From Larimichthys crocea (lineage: Eukaryota > Chordata > Actinopteri > Sciaenidae), in NCBI RefSeq assembly GCF_000972845.2, contig NW_020853535.1, forward strand, positions 496,001-560,000: a stretch of 64,000 nucleotides of DNA, given 5' to 3'. Position numbers and translations under genes: made by a program. The notes below the pieces were generated by a model that had not been told where the DNA came from, did not search any database, and saw only the letters and a program-made list of their open reading frames with translations. Positions 23,800-35,809 of the stretch are shown here, in pieces. Each line of letters opens with the position of its first letter. The stretch's first letter is position 1.

Positions 23800-25171
23800 G
23801 ATCAGTGATCAGTCTTCATCTCTGTCAGCTGTGTAGCACTATGACCAGTTCATCTGGTGCCTAACTTAAAATCGTCATGTATGAGTTTAGTTCAGTCCTT
23901 GACTGTCAGGAAAACAAGGCCACAATCTAAAGCAGCAGTGCTTCTTCCCTTGTCATCTGACATGATGATTCATTCTCAGGTGACCCTATCGTGTACCCAG
24001 TGCAACATAATCTAAATGTTTTTATACATAGACACTGCAGTTTTGCCCAATATGACACCACACTCAACAAGTTGCACAAATATCTATTTTGACTCTCATT
24101 ACACAGATCACAGACACCTGTGTCTTTCTGCTAATTGCAGTTTTCAATATTTTTCATGTATTTCTGCCAAGATGTTTTTCTGCAGACCAGTGATGTATGA
24201 ACAGATTTCTGGTTCTGCTCACACAATTCTCTGTACTTCTTTAGCCACACTAGCAGCGTACATCCACTTTAGTCCAAACTGGACTTTAGTCCAAACTGGA
24301 ATGTCTCAACAACTATTAGAAAAATTGCCATGAAAAATTGCCATGAAATATGTTATGACTCTTGTGAGTACCATCACTTTTCTGTAGTGATACTAGTGAA
24401 ATATCTCAACATCTGGTGAATGGTCTGGCGCACATTTTTGTACAAATATTTATGGCCTTTGGACAATGGCTCCCTGATTTTTTTTTCTATCATTAAGGGT
24501 TGTTTATCTGAGAGTATACAGTCGTAATATAAGAGAAAAGATCAGACAATATGATCAAATGCACTCAAGGATAAAGTTCATTTTAGGACAGAAGTTACAT
24601 TTTCTGCAAATCCTGGTTATTTGGTGCCACTGGTTTTCTATTAGTGGCCCATATGCATATGAAACTCATTCACATACTATACTAAAAACCACACACACAA
24701 AAGTTGTTACTATGGGTAATGTGAGGATTTCAGTGGAACAGGAAGGTGAGTATGCAAATTAGCAAATTATGTAAATGAGTACATTTACTAATATTACTAA
24801 TTACTAATATGCATGATTTTTTAAACATAAATAATAGTTTATGTAAAAGGTTTTCAATAATTCTTAGTTTAGCATATATGAAACATGTGATATGTGTGGT
24901 TTTCAGTATAGTATGTCAATGAGCCTGGTAATTCAGTGTGTATAATTTCCAAACAACACAAACATAAAGTTGATTTAGTTCAGCTTTGGTTTGATACAGC
25001 AAGCAAGAGTAAACACAGATGAACATCTGAAGCAATTTTGCATAGAAACAAGAAAGAAACAAGAAGAAATCAAAATATGAGGGAACAAATGCACAGTTGT
25101 CAGGTTTCAGGAGCTGCATGACTATTCACAAATAGTCAAAATCCAAAAAAGTTCTTAAATGATCTGCTGGC
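23800..25171. other. Intergenic, no gene seen
   Basis: AT-rich DNA upstream of the NXPE pseudogene. A short tandem duplication TTTAGTCCAAACTGGAC is visible at 24270-24300 and ATGAAAAATTGCC is doubled at 24329-24350. No exon with family support was found. Confidence 0.4.
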
Positions 25172-25845
25172 TGTCAGGCCGGGACTCAAATGAGGACTCA
25201 GATGCAGAGTTAGGCAGTAAGCTGTTTTATTCAGGACGGGAAAAATCCTCGACTGAGTGAGGCTATGAAAAGGCCCTAAACTAAAGGAAACAAAAATCAC
25301 TCCTAGGAGGAAAAAACACTGAACTACTCTAAATAACAAAATCAAAATCACTCTCAACGAGGAACAATAAAGCTAAGACTAATCGTATTAAAGATTAACG
25401 AAATCAAAATCACTCATAAGGAGGAAAAACAAAAAGGCTATGAAACATCAACTAAGGGCGCTCACAAACGAGGCTGAAAACACACAAGACTAGATACAAA
25501 GTAACAAAAGGCTAGACTAGGAATTACAACAGAAAATCACTCATACGAGGAAGAAAACAAAAGATTACTTGAGCTAAGGAGCTGTGACTATGAACTATGG
25601 AAAAAGGCTTTGGTGCACGCTACGAAGGACGAAACACTTTGGCACAAGACAAAGGGAGACGCAGACAATATATACACAGGGTAATGGTGAACAGGTGGAA
25701 ACAATCAGGGCGGGGAAGACAATCAGACCGGTGACACATGAGGAAGGGCAAGTGACCTGAAACGAGAGGAGAGTTAACTTTCAAAATAAAACAGGAAATG
25801 ACAAGACATAACAAAAACCCAGCTTGACCTCACCGCGGTGTGACA
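25172..25845 (-). mobile_element. Solo LTR of an LTR retrotransposon
   Basis: Read on the minus strand the element starts TGTCACACC and ends CGGCCTGACA, the canonical TG...CA ends. It contains a TATATATTG promoter-like box, then an AATAAAACAGC polyadenylation signal near its 3' end, the U3-R-U5 order of an LTR. The 5-bp sequence CTGGC flanks it on both sides (25167-25171 and 25846-25850), a target duplication typical of Ty3/Gypsy and retrovirus-like elements. No internal coding region is attached, so this is the product of LTR-LTR recombination. Which family it belongs to cannot be decided by eye. Confidence 0.85.
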
Positions 25846-26084
25846 CTGGCAAACTCGTACAGTATATAAATCAATCAAAAGAAAAACATCAAAATCTAAT
25901 GTGTTTCTATTACTGTTTCTACTACCTTTATACTTTTAAATGCACATTTACAGTGGCCTTTTTTATGTGGTCGAATGTGTCTGATGAAGCCAGGGGACTT
26001 AAATGCACAACTCAAGTTCTTAATATAAAAATACTACTATAAAATATCTTCACTTGCCAAAACTGTTCACACAGGTAGCCAATT

Positions 26085-26450
26085 AGAACAGGTAAACAAT
26101 TCCAGCAGGGAAAAGATGACGATGAGGTCAAAAATCAGAAATCCAACAAGCCAGAAAAGCACACAACAGTAAATAGATAATCCCGTGATGCTGACATTGT
26201 ACTGAGATGAAATGGCACAGAGTAAAGGAAAAGACAAACGCTAAGTACCTCTAGAGAGGGGAACATAGTGAGACACAGATGAAAGCAATAAGGGCGGGGC
26301 AGACAATCAAATTGGTGGGAAACACACAGGCGCAGGAAGTGAAGTGTCAAACGAAAAGTGGTGATAAGGAAATAAAAGCAGAGTCAGCATGACAAACATG
26401 AATGAGTGACCAACACGACCTGAAAACCACGATGAGATGTGTCAGTATGA
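26085..26450 (-). mobile_element. Degraded LTR related to the 25172-25845 solo LTR
   Basis: The middle part shares AAGGGCGGGGCAGACAATCA and the surrounding GATGAAAGCAATAAG...GGTG..CACA layout with the solo LTR next door. The ends are not recognisable, so the limits are approximate. Confidence 0.55.
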
Positions 26451-29400
26451 TTATGGAAAATTACTTTAAATATCACAACAATAACATACTGTAATTAAAC
26501 TCTACATAATATGTATAATTATATAGCATTGGAATATCTACATCTTTCATCACACACCTGCATTGTTGGCCTATCATTTTGCTTCTGTCTTTTAAAATGA
26601 TTCTCTCTCTCTGCCTTTAAAACTATTTGATCATTAGACTACAAGGGATTGGTTATCATTACTGTAAATTCTATAACAGTGTCCAGTTTTGATTCACCTC
26701 AACCACAAGGGTAACAAGCATTTATCTGAAGGTATGACAGGCCTGTATGACTTTATTCCTCCGTTCCTCCGAGTATTTGATCTAGCACGAAAACCTATTG
26801 TGTTTATCTTCCCTTGTTTGCTTGGTAAGTTTTTGCACCACATCATGTTGTTATACAAATCTACATGCCCATATCATTTTCAGCTTACTAATTGATTTAA
26901 AACTGTAATCCAGGCTTTGTATTGTCAAAAATTTAGGTGATAGACAAGACAAGCAGTTACAATGATGTATGTATAGATATGATAAGAAGAAATTCAATTC
27001 AATTAAGCGTAAGTAACGTGAGTGTGTGTTGGATGTTGGGGTGTGGAGCGAAGAGCATTACATGCCTCATAAAAGGAATAAATAAATCAATTGAATAAAA
27101 ATAACTAAACAATCTATGAACATCCCAGCAGGTGCAACAATTATTATTACATTGCGTTCTTTCCCACTCTAACCAGTCCACTTCCACTCTATCTCACTGT
27201 TCCTCTCACAGTCTTCTCACATTTCAAGCCAAAACAGGCTCTGCGGTCACGACTGTGACAGCCGTGATTATTGTTAAAAAACAAAAAGAAAGATTTCACA
27301 CGTCTTACTGAAGATCCAAAGTGAACAAAGTAGTCACAGCTGGAGGATCCACTACGAGCATGTTAGCATTTAGCAAATAACCAGACCCAGTTTGCTCCAG
27401 TTTTGTACGGTACAATTAATTTAATCATGGCCATATCCCATGATGAGGTTATTCTCAGTTTTATTGCATTGTTGTTCATTTTTCTATGTTTCACTAACTG
27501 CTAGGCCTGGCTCTGATACTCAGCCAATGAACATGGGTGCAGACTGTCACCTCAGCTGCTGATTTTGCTCCTTTCTTTGTTCCATCCATGTTCACACACA
27601 GTTTATCATGACTTTTGAATGGACTTCTGTTCTTAATCTGTAACAAAGGCAAGGTAACAAGACTAAATGTAATTAGTTCCTTCCATGCCTGTGTATGCGT
27701 ATCCTTTTGTTGCACTGACTCCCAGGTAAATAGTGTGTTTGCTAAAACTCTGTCACACACACTACCCCCAGAAAAACACGCACTCACTGCTACTAGACAT
27801 GATGACATGGTTTGATGTAAAGTCTGAGATGATTGGAAGCTAAACACACTAAAGTTGACACACTGTTTAATTTCCAGGCAGGAGATTGGAGTTTGCATAC
27901 ACCCTGCTTGTAAATGTGGAACAGTATAAAGGATCTCTGCAGTAGCTGAGTTATTACTCGACAGATCTGGGCTATTTCCCTCGAGCCAAAAGGACTTCCT
28001 CAAATTAAGTGTTTTCTCCCTCAAAGGCTCTACTGAGTTTCCAGTAATATACTGCCAAGGCTGGAAGCCAGATATTATACAGAGTTTTTGGAATCCGTAG
28101 CTTATACTTGCTTTAATTTGACTCATACTTTGTACTTCACTATATTTTCCAAACATTTTGTGGGAGACATTCCAGTAAGGAATCAGCTGGAAAATCAATT
28201 GGTACAGTTGTCATGAACAGGGAAATTAGCTACAGAGACCAAAACTGTTTTTTGTACCAGGCTGTAAACATGTTTATTTCTGTTGTGAAGTTGGACATTT
28301 TAACATGGGGGCTTTTGGTGATTGACTCACTTCTGGTGCCAGCCTCAAGTGGATATTCAGGGAACTGCAGTTTTGGGCACTCTGGCTTTATTTGCCAGCC
28401 ATGGATATTGACACTTGCCAAAAACATAACAGTTCTTGATGTTATAAAAAATAAATACAATAATGAATGCAATATCCTTGCTTGTGAGATGCGTCTCTGC
28501 CGCCACCCTCTTGCTCTGGGGGTTGACTGGTGACCTGTTCAAATAATAGGAAACTCGAGACCTTTGTGCTCCTTTTGGATATTTAAAAGAAAGAAATACC
28601 AAAGTCAAGAAATAGAATTACATTTTTTCATTTTCAATTATCACTTCTACAATATTTTACTTACATTATAAACATGTTGAATTTGATATATCACAATAAG
28701 TTCTCATTATTTTCAGCTGACATAAAGAGACTGTCCTGATACCCAGTTGAACACAAGTAAAGAACATAACTGTAAGATTTGTTTATCATAATGTGTAACA
28801 TTTGTACATAATGCGTGCAATATATAAATTGATTCCCAAGTTTATTTCCAAAATCATGAACAAAATTAAATCATAGCAGCCATTTTTCACGCCATAAGAA
28901 AAAAATATATACTGGGAAACTAATAAAACAGGCAACATTCATCTTAAATATTATGTTACTGAAATATTACTGTTGATATCTGCATCAGATAAATTACTTT
29001 TTTTTTTTTTTTTACCAAACCACTTTCAGTTGAAATTGATTGATAGTTCAGTGTGTCATGATGACTTTACCTGTAATTGTAATGGTAATAATAGACCTAC
29101 GTGTGGCTTCCCCTGACCTATGGCGACTCACTGACGTATTGCAATTAACAGCAAAATGCAGCTAAACTGTCCCTAAAAGTTCAGCTATAATATAGCTCTC
29201 TAGCTATATTAATATCTAACACCTGTGAGATCATGAAAATACCTCTGCAATACATCACAGGGAAAAAAGAGGGCAAAATACAATCATCAACAATCATACA
29301 TGCACCACAGCAGTACTGAATTGTCTATACAGACAGATTTGTTTGTATCTTTGTTTATGAAAAAATATGTAAATTTTTTATATGGACTTCTTCATGGCTG

Positions 29401-30871
29401 AAATATATAAAAAGAAGCCTGCTGTCCTTCTTAATCTACAGGGTTATACTTCTTGCTTGTTCATTCTAAATGTGTAATATAACCAGTCCACTTAGCCTTT
29501 CTCCCTGCACCCCATAAATTCAAATCATTTTTTGGAGCTGAATCAGACTGTGCAGTCAGAAGTGTTACATGGATCATTGTCAAAAGCTGTAGACACACCT
29601 GACTGAAGGTAGAAGTGAACACATTCACCACTGGAGGATCCACCACTGGCATTTTAGCATTAGTATTTTAGCCAGACTCAACATGCTTTGTGTTGGTCAT
29701 GCAGAAACTGCCCATTGTTCTGAAACCCCAATAGTAAGAAAAATGTCCCATTGGTCCAAAGGGCCATTTGTCCAACAACAAGTTATCACAAAAACAAAAA
29801 CACATTGCCGGAAAGCCTAGTTTTCCAAAAACCCACTCTCCCTGGAGTTTTGGAGGTACAGAAAAAGACAAAGTCAGGCGACAATGACCTTTGTCGCCAT
29901 GGTAAATTTGGTAATAGGCTGTGAGGCATTTCTGCCTGATGCACCTCCGACAATGCCAGCACTCAGCCAGAGCCCAAAGCCTCCCGTCTTTTCTGCTTCT
30001 TCAGAAAGATATTTTCCAAAGAATTTTTCTGACTTTTCGCTGATCTGAAGCCGAGGTCCAGATGCACAAAGCCATGGCAGCCGACCTCCACTGAATAGGT
30101 TGTTGCTATCTAGTTTTTCTCTTGGTATTCTGTCACTAACTTTTACCTTTCTTATGATTCCTGGAAGCCTGCTTCCTATGGAACTGTCAACTGTGCTGAC
30201 TAACAAGACTCACTTCTCTGTTGTTTACCACAGGATGATGTCAGGTCTGAGATGTGTTATGGTCATATGATTGGGCAACCTTAGCTGGTTATCACAGTTT
30301 GCTCTCATTGACCATTTCCTGGGACTGATGTTCTGTCCTGTGTGGGGCAATTCTGCACCAATTATCCCGCCGTTATGAACTGGACAAGCTGTTTCTGGTG
30401 ACACTGGTGTTTCTCATTTGCCAAGACCCTCATTCTCTCTGTGAGATCTGCCACCTTCCTTAGCACCTTATCATGCCACGACCTGTAACAACCCTGACCC
30501 AAGACAGCCTTGCAGCCACACATGATATGGTCGAGCTTTACCTTGGCCATTTCACACCGAATTCTTGGTGAAGTTGCCATGGTAACAACATTAAAAATGT
30601 GGTAAAAGCAGTGTGAAGATCATGGTTTGGGTTAAAATAAGTACATCATTTGACATCAGTTGGTGATAATGGAGCATATATTTCTAGAACACCAGGCCTT
30701 AGGAACAATGGGAGTTTGTTTTCAGAATAATTGGCTGTCTGACAAATTGGCTTTCAGTCCAGTGGAACATGTTTCAGACTAGGGTTTTGGAATAATGGGT
30801 ACGGGTCATGCCACATTGTGCGTGTATTTGATTTTGATCAATTGCACTTTGGGTGCAAGCCTGGTGATGTA
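26451..30871. other. Repeat-rich intergenic DNA, no gene seen
   Basis: Two diverged copies of one dispersed repeat are seen at about 27290-27380 and 29590-29670 (ACTGGAGGATCCACCACTAGCATGTTAGCATT-type sequence). A second repeat lies at 28204-28400 and recurs near 63690-63850. A 704-bp open frame on the minus strand (27494-28198) overlaps repeat sequence and has no family signature. Confidence 0.5.
28204..28400 (+). repeat. Dispersed repeat, copy 1
   Basis: The segment with GTACCAGGCTGTAAACATGT, TGACTCACTTCTGGTGCCAG and GGGAACTGCAGTTTTGGGCA is clearly related to 63690-63850. I do not know the family; the shared block is about 170 bp. Confidence 0.6.
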
Positions 30872-31403
30872 TTAAAGGTCAATTGTGTAAGATTTAGGAG
30901 GCTCTATTTACAGAATATGACATATGCTACTATGTTTTCATTATGGCAGAATCACCTCAGAATAAGAATTGTTATGTTCAGTTTTCTTTTTCTTTTTTCT
31001 TACTTTAGTGTGAACCTTTTATATCTGGTCCTCATCCAAAGGGTCCACCATAAACACCATGTGTCTACAGTGCTAAACTAAACACTAGCTCTAAATAGGG
31101 CCCTCACATGGGCGGACTGGGACAAAAAATCGTCCCTGACATCCTCCTGCGCGGCCCACATTGCCCATCGCTAAGCCCCAGAGTGTGTTTGGGGTGTGTG
31201 ATCTACTCGTTAAATATATATATATATATCGGGACTTGTCATCCCAAATAGCACGTCGGCCCACCGGGCAAATGCACGGTATGCCAGATTGCCAGTCCGT
31301 CCCTGGGCCCTCATGTTTTAGGCATTTAGCGGTCACTATAGTTACTCTTTCACACTGATCAGCAACTACACCACCAGATGCCACTAAATCACTGGTCCTT
31401 TAA
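30872..31403 (+). mobile_element. MITE of the TTAA-AGGTC family, interrupted by a second element
   Basis: It begins TTAAAGGTCAATTGTGTAAG and ends ACTGGTCCTTTAA, the family's inverted ends with TTAA at both extremities. The internal sequence resembles the copies at 22712 and 43694. A 199-bp hAT-type MITE is inserted at 31107-31305. Confidence 0.8.
31107..31305 (+). mobile_element. hAT-type MITE nested in another MITE
   Basis: The ends are CATGGGCGGACTGG and, inverted, CAGGGACGGACTGG. The 8-bp sequence GGCCCTCA lies directly on each side (31099-31106 and 31306-31313). CA-GGG inverted ends with an 8-bp target duplication are the hAT pattern. An (AT)n run lies inside at about 31215-31229. A remnant of the same family is at 2238-2281. 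Confidence 0.85.
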
Positions 31404-32240
31404 ATCAGTGTTTAAGGTAGATGCAACCATTTTAAGCCTAAGCTGATATGCAATAATGCAAATTACATATCCACACATTTTTTGTATTGTTTTTTGTATT
31501 GCCCTGACATTTAGCCAGTGATCTAATACATCTAGAACATTTATGTTTTGCAGAGTGTCAGCTGAGTGCAGACTGTCACCTCTCAGTAGCTCTGCCCTCC
31601 AGCAGTTGCAGACAAACCAGCAGCTTCTCTCCTCACTGCAGCTGCTGATTTGGCTCATTTCTTCTGCTTTCATTCTCACAGTCACAAGGCCGTAACATTT
31701 GCAAATGAAAATATAGCAAAAAATGCAATACATAAGATGAAAAATACACATAAATGCTCATAAAAGTAAGTAGGTACACAAACACAGTATTTTCTTACAG
31801 TAACTACAATAAATGTTATTCATTATTTTCACCGCTGCCTATTCCTGTGTGTGATTCATCTGTCAGTGGTCTTCAAGCGAACTTATAACGACGCATTTGT
31901 GGCATTCTCATTAAATTGGTATTACAGTGACAATCCTTTCTGGGCTCATAGATTCTCTCTGGTACTTAATTGAGACCTTATTTTATGACTTATTTATCTG
32001 GGTGCCACTAATATTCTCACAGGAACTTGACACTGCGACCTCACCGACCACGTGAAACAGCCACGCCTGCAGTCGTGCGTAAAGACTGCAACATCAACCG
32101 CGACAAGAGCCGAGAGAGGCTGACATGATGGAGCGGAGGTGAGCCGATGTCCTGGGAGTCCAGGTTTGAATAAACAACGCTTGTATTCTAGTGCAGTGGG
32201 TGGAGTTAAGAATGCTTTAGGTACAGGAGAAGCTGTTGCC
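31404..32240. other. Intergenic, no gene seen
   Basis: The part at 31430-31700 shares GTGCAGACTGTCACCTC and neighbouring sequence with 27535-27600, so it is dispersed repeat. From about 32000 the GC and CpG content rises toward the candidate first exon. Confidence 0.4.
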
Positions 32241-32282
32241 TTCACACGCAGGAGCCATGCGTAATAAGTGTGACCGCCGCCG

Positions 32283-32511
32283 GTGAGGAGGATGCTGGAG
32301 CATGAAACAGGAGCAGACATGCGACTTGTACGTCAAATCAGCAAAGGTATGAAGATCCAGGCCGGAGGTGAGCACAGGGGCTGCAGCAAGGAAAGCCAGG
32401 AGAACCAGGTCATCTGTTTGCAATGTCAAGAAGAGGTGGTCCGGGTTTGTCCGGGTAGTCCGCGCAGTCCTCGCCGCGCCATCGCGACGCGCCTCTCCTC
32501 CGGATCCGCAG
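32283..32511 (+). CDS. Candidate 5' exon in a CpG-rich region (unrecognised)
   Basis: A GC-rich block with many CpGs (GTCCGCGCAG, CGCCGCGCCATCGCGACGCG) ends in a good donor, GGATCCGCAG|GTAAAG at 32512. One frame stays open from ATG 32283 to the donor and leaves in phase 1, matching the next candidate exon at 34541. Another frame from 32368 is also open but would leave in phase 0. It may be the promoter-proximal exon of the transcript that runs into ano4, or wholly untranslated. I do not recognise the peptide. Confidence 0.4.
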
Positions 32512-32965
32512 GTAAAGGCACCCTGTGCACCACATGGGACTTGTCATATGTCATCACTTGTGTAGTTGATAGTATCTCATGTTCTGTTTATGTCGCCAAT
32601 TATCCTAATTTCACTACTGAGTGTGAGTGAAATGACGGTGTGGTGCTCCAGAATAACTGCTTAGGGCAACTCGGGACTCAGGCTTGTAAAGAATTCATGT
32701 TATAAGTTGTAAATTTCACCAGGTCTATAAAATATTATGCTAGTGTATGGCAGAGGCTTTCAAATTAGTGAATGGGGGCCACCGGGGTCCTCAGTAAAAT
32801 AGTTTAATTACTAATATTGTCAATATTTATCACGTTAGTTTCTTTCTTTCAAATGGAGACACGTGGGGAATATTTGCTGAATATCTTTGAGAAGACCAGA
32901 AAAAATGAAGTTTAATTACCATTGCATGACAACATCTAACTTTAAACATCTTCAGCCTGTGTTTA

Positions 32966-32969
<4 letters not shown>

Positions 32970-33001
<32 letters not shown>

Positions 33002-33006
33002 ACACA
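32970..33006 (+). repeat. (CA)n microsatellite
   Basis: An almost uninterrupted CA run followed by GAGCGAGAGAGG. Confidence 0.9.
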
Positions 33007-34540
33007 GAGCGAGAGAGGCTTCTCATCTGCTCCTCACAATAAAACAGTAGTTTATCTGTCAGCATGGGATGTTGCATTTCTCTCCTGGATCTTTAAAAAA
33101 AAATGCTGTCAGCAGATAAAGCATATATTGATTGCGATTGAAAAGACTTTGTACACAACGCTTAAATGTTGTTTAACATTTCCAAAGCACAGTCTGATGA
33201 TAAATTATGGATGTCACTGGAAGCTGCTCATTTGTTAAAATGCTTTGTCCATGTGCTGACTTTCCACAACTTTGCTAATAAATGATACCCTCAGCTTTAT
33301 CTCCAAACACTGAAGCAATAGAGAGTCCTTCTGCTGAAAAGACTCTCAGTCAGTGATAAATGTCTACGCCATGCTGCAGTTGCTCTATTTTGATATGGTT
33401 GTAGAGAATAAGTTCTCTGAATTGCTAAATGAGCAGAAGCATTTGTATTCAGGTCTCAGTCCGGATGCAAAAATCTTAGGTGGAACCTTCAAGTAGTGAC
33501 TGCAGCGCCACAGAAATATTTTTTTCTGCTGCTGACAGATGAATGATTTCACCTCTATCTCCCCTGATAGGCTGTGTTTCACACAAAAGTTGAAGTTGAC
33601 ATTGAAGTTGACATTCATCACAGTTACATTGTGTATATCTACTCCAGCAAAGAAACAGAAAAGTTGTTAGTTACATTAAGTTGTTTGGAGGTGATTAATA
33701 TTATTTAGATTTTGCATTATTTCTTCTTCACTGTTCAGTATTTCTATATAAATAATGAATCAAATGAGAATGTGTGTTGAGAAAAGTGTCGAGAAAATCT
33801 GGAGATAATAATCACTCACATTTTTCCTCAGTTTTTAAAAAAAGTATTTTATCTGCAACTTTAATTATTTTGATTCAGTTCACTGCTTTTATCAATGCAG
33901 TCTCTTGGCACAACAGAAAAAGATCCAGACTGTCGAACCTACTGTATGCTCCACGCCCACCAAAAAAATCTTAAAGGAACGTACATTTTGGATTAAAACT
34001 TGCCTGGTCATCAGAAATGCGACACCAAATGATTTGTTATATAGCTCTATGTCTGCCTGACAGATAAAAGGCTACTACATCATGTTTCAATATCTATTAA
34101 AGCCACTTCAAATTGAACTTTGTAGAGTTACAACGATTTGTCGATCTATTGACCTGATCAACAGAAAATGAATCAGCAACTTCTGATAATATATTCATCA
34201 TTTAAGCTATTTTAATTATTTGGTTTCATTATTTGGTTGGTGTGAGAATTTGCTAGTTTTCTATGTTGTACTTGATAATATTACTAACAATTAATTAATT
34301 GAGAAAATGGTCTGCAGATGAATGGATGATGAAAATAATAATAATGGTTGCGGCCCTGCTGTGGTTATTATGTTGCTCGACTTTTAACTAAATTAGTCAG
34401 AAATCTATAAAACAAAATCATTGGTAAATTGTGTACACATGCAGGTCTTTTTTGTGCCAGTCAAGCTGCTGTACTTACTGTAAGATGCAATCATGTTATA
34501 GCCCATTAATTAATGATTAGGGGTTGTAATGTTTCTGCAG

Positions 34541-34618
34541 ACAGGGATGGATCCAGATCAGTAAGCTTCAAACAGTCTCTTGCTGAGTTTGAGGCATCAT
34601 TCCCTGAACACTGTCAGG
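34541..34618 (+). CDS. Candidate 78-nt exon, phase 1-1 (unrecognised)
   Basis: Between a TTTCTGCAG acceptor and a CAGG|GTTAGT donor only the phase-1 frame is open; the other two frames hit stops. It encodes (D)RDGSRSVSFKQSLAEFEA and SFPEHCQ. Length divisible by three and phase 1 on both sides fit its neighbours. Too short for ORF calling. I do not recognise the protein. Confidence 0.55.
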
Positions 34619-34829
34619 GTTAGTGGAGGGTCCTCTTCCTGTAACTCTTCTTGGTTATGTGCGCATTCTCATAACACTGCTAGTGTGAATGAATTTTATT
34701 CACAGTGTTCTACCACAGTGGATGATTTAATTCCCTCTCTATATAAATTGGTAGACTAAGGCACTAAAGCTGCCAGACTCATGAATTTTATCCCTTTAAC
34801 TCTGCCAAGGTCAAGGGTTTTCCCCTTGT

Positions 34830-34970
34830 GTAGCTCTGTGTGTGGAGCAGGGCACCAACATTGCAGGATTAGGGGTTCAATTCTGTAACGCTGCAGGCTC
34901 ATGGCTTTCCTAAAGCCCCCTCAGGCTCAGTGGTTCAGTGGCTCAGTGGGCACATTTGGAGCTGTAGGAT
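34830..34970 (+). repeat. Possible tRNA-derived SINE fragment
   Basis: The segment carries a box-A-like GTAGCTCTGTGTGTGGAGC and, about 35 nt on, a box-B-like GGGGTTCAATTC. No tail or duplications are visible, so this is tentative. Confidence 0.3.
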
Positions 34971-35111
34971 CCATGACTGCATGAAAACCTTTTGTGCTGT
35001 ACACATCCATTACAAAAGCAGAGGCTGTAAAAGTGACTAAAACCGTGCTAAAAGTGAATGAAAGAGTTGATCAGATACCATACTGTACTTTATGTGTGCT
35101 CTCTCCACTAG

Positions 35112-35186
35112 ATCGTGAGCCCAGCAGTAGCAGCTACAATGTCTCTTCAGGAACCTTCTACAGCTGCGTCAGTCAGATCACCATCG
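35112..35186 (+). CDS. Candidate 75-nt exon, phase 1-1 (unrecognised)
   Basis: Bounded by a CTCTCCACTAG acceptor and a CATCG|GTAAGT donor, both strong. The phase-1 frame reads (D)REPSSSSYNVSSGTFYSC and VSQITI, following directly in frame from 34541-34618. Ser-rich and likely disordered. It may belong to an extended ano4 N-terminus or to a separate gene. Confidence 0.6.
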
Positions 35187-35768
35187 GTAAGTGACTGAGC
35201 TGTTTTTGCTATGGAAGTAGTACCTTCTACTTCAAAATAAAAGCAGTGTATAGTATTATTTATTAGGTTGTTATTGTCTTAATATCATGCATTGATCTAG
35301 AATAATTTTTTTTTTTTTACCATTGTAGTTCAGAAAGGGTTACACATTATGTTTTCCCCACTCCATCTATTTGTATGAAAACAATAATATCTCAAAAGGT
35401 TATTCATTATATTCATCATTCCGCAGAGACCGCTATTTAACTTTTCAAACCAATGTGGCATTGCAGCAGTGGGCATATCACTTTCAAACAGATTTACATA
35501 ACATCAGTGAACGTTAAGTGCCTGTCAGCACCCAGAAAAAGAGGCAAACACATCATTATCAAGAGAGTTCAGTTCAGTTCAGGCTGGTTTAGTGTTTGAA
35601 CAGCAACTGACTAAATACATATCCTGTTATGTTGATTTTCAGTAATTAATCCTCTGAGCCATTTTCAGCTTGTTTTTACTCGTTTAACATTTGGGCTTAT
35701 AAACAATACTTAATGTATAAGGAACACCATGTGTTTGGTATCTATAGATTCAGGAGAACCTATTTAAC

Positions 35769-35809
35769 CATTACATGAATGCGTAGCTATCATACGCATT
35801 CATGTAATG
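35769..35809. repeat. Perfect 17-bp inverted repeat with 7-nt loop
   Basis: Arms 35769-35785 and 35793-35809 (CATTACATGAATGCGTA and its exact complement) enclose GCTATCA. No T-run follows; the function is unknown. Confidence 0.85.

Noticed and set aside
26689..26895. Short ORF with IHLNHKGNKHLSEG, reminiscent of an SGNH-hydrolase-like motif
   Set aside because: Only about a dozen residues match, with no further exon or splice support; could be chance or a transposon relic.
27494..28198. 234-codon minus-strand ORF
   Set aside because: No recognisable domain, no splice context, and its downstream end overlaps a dispersed repeat shared with 31560-31670.
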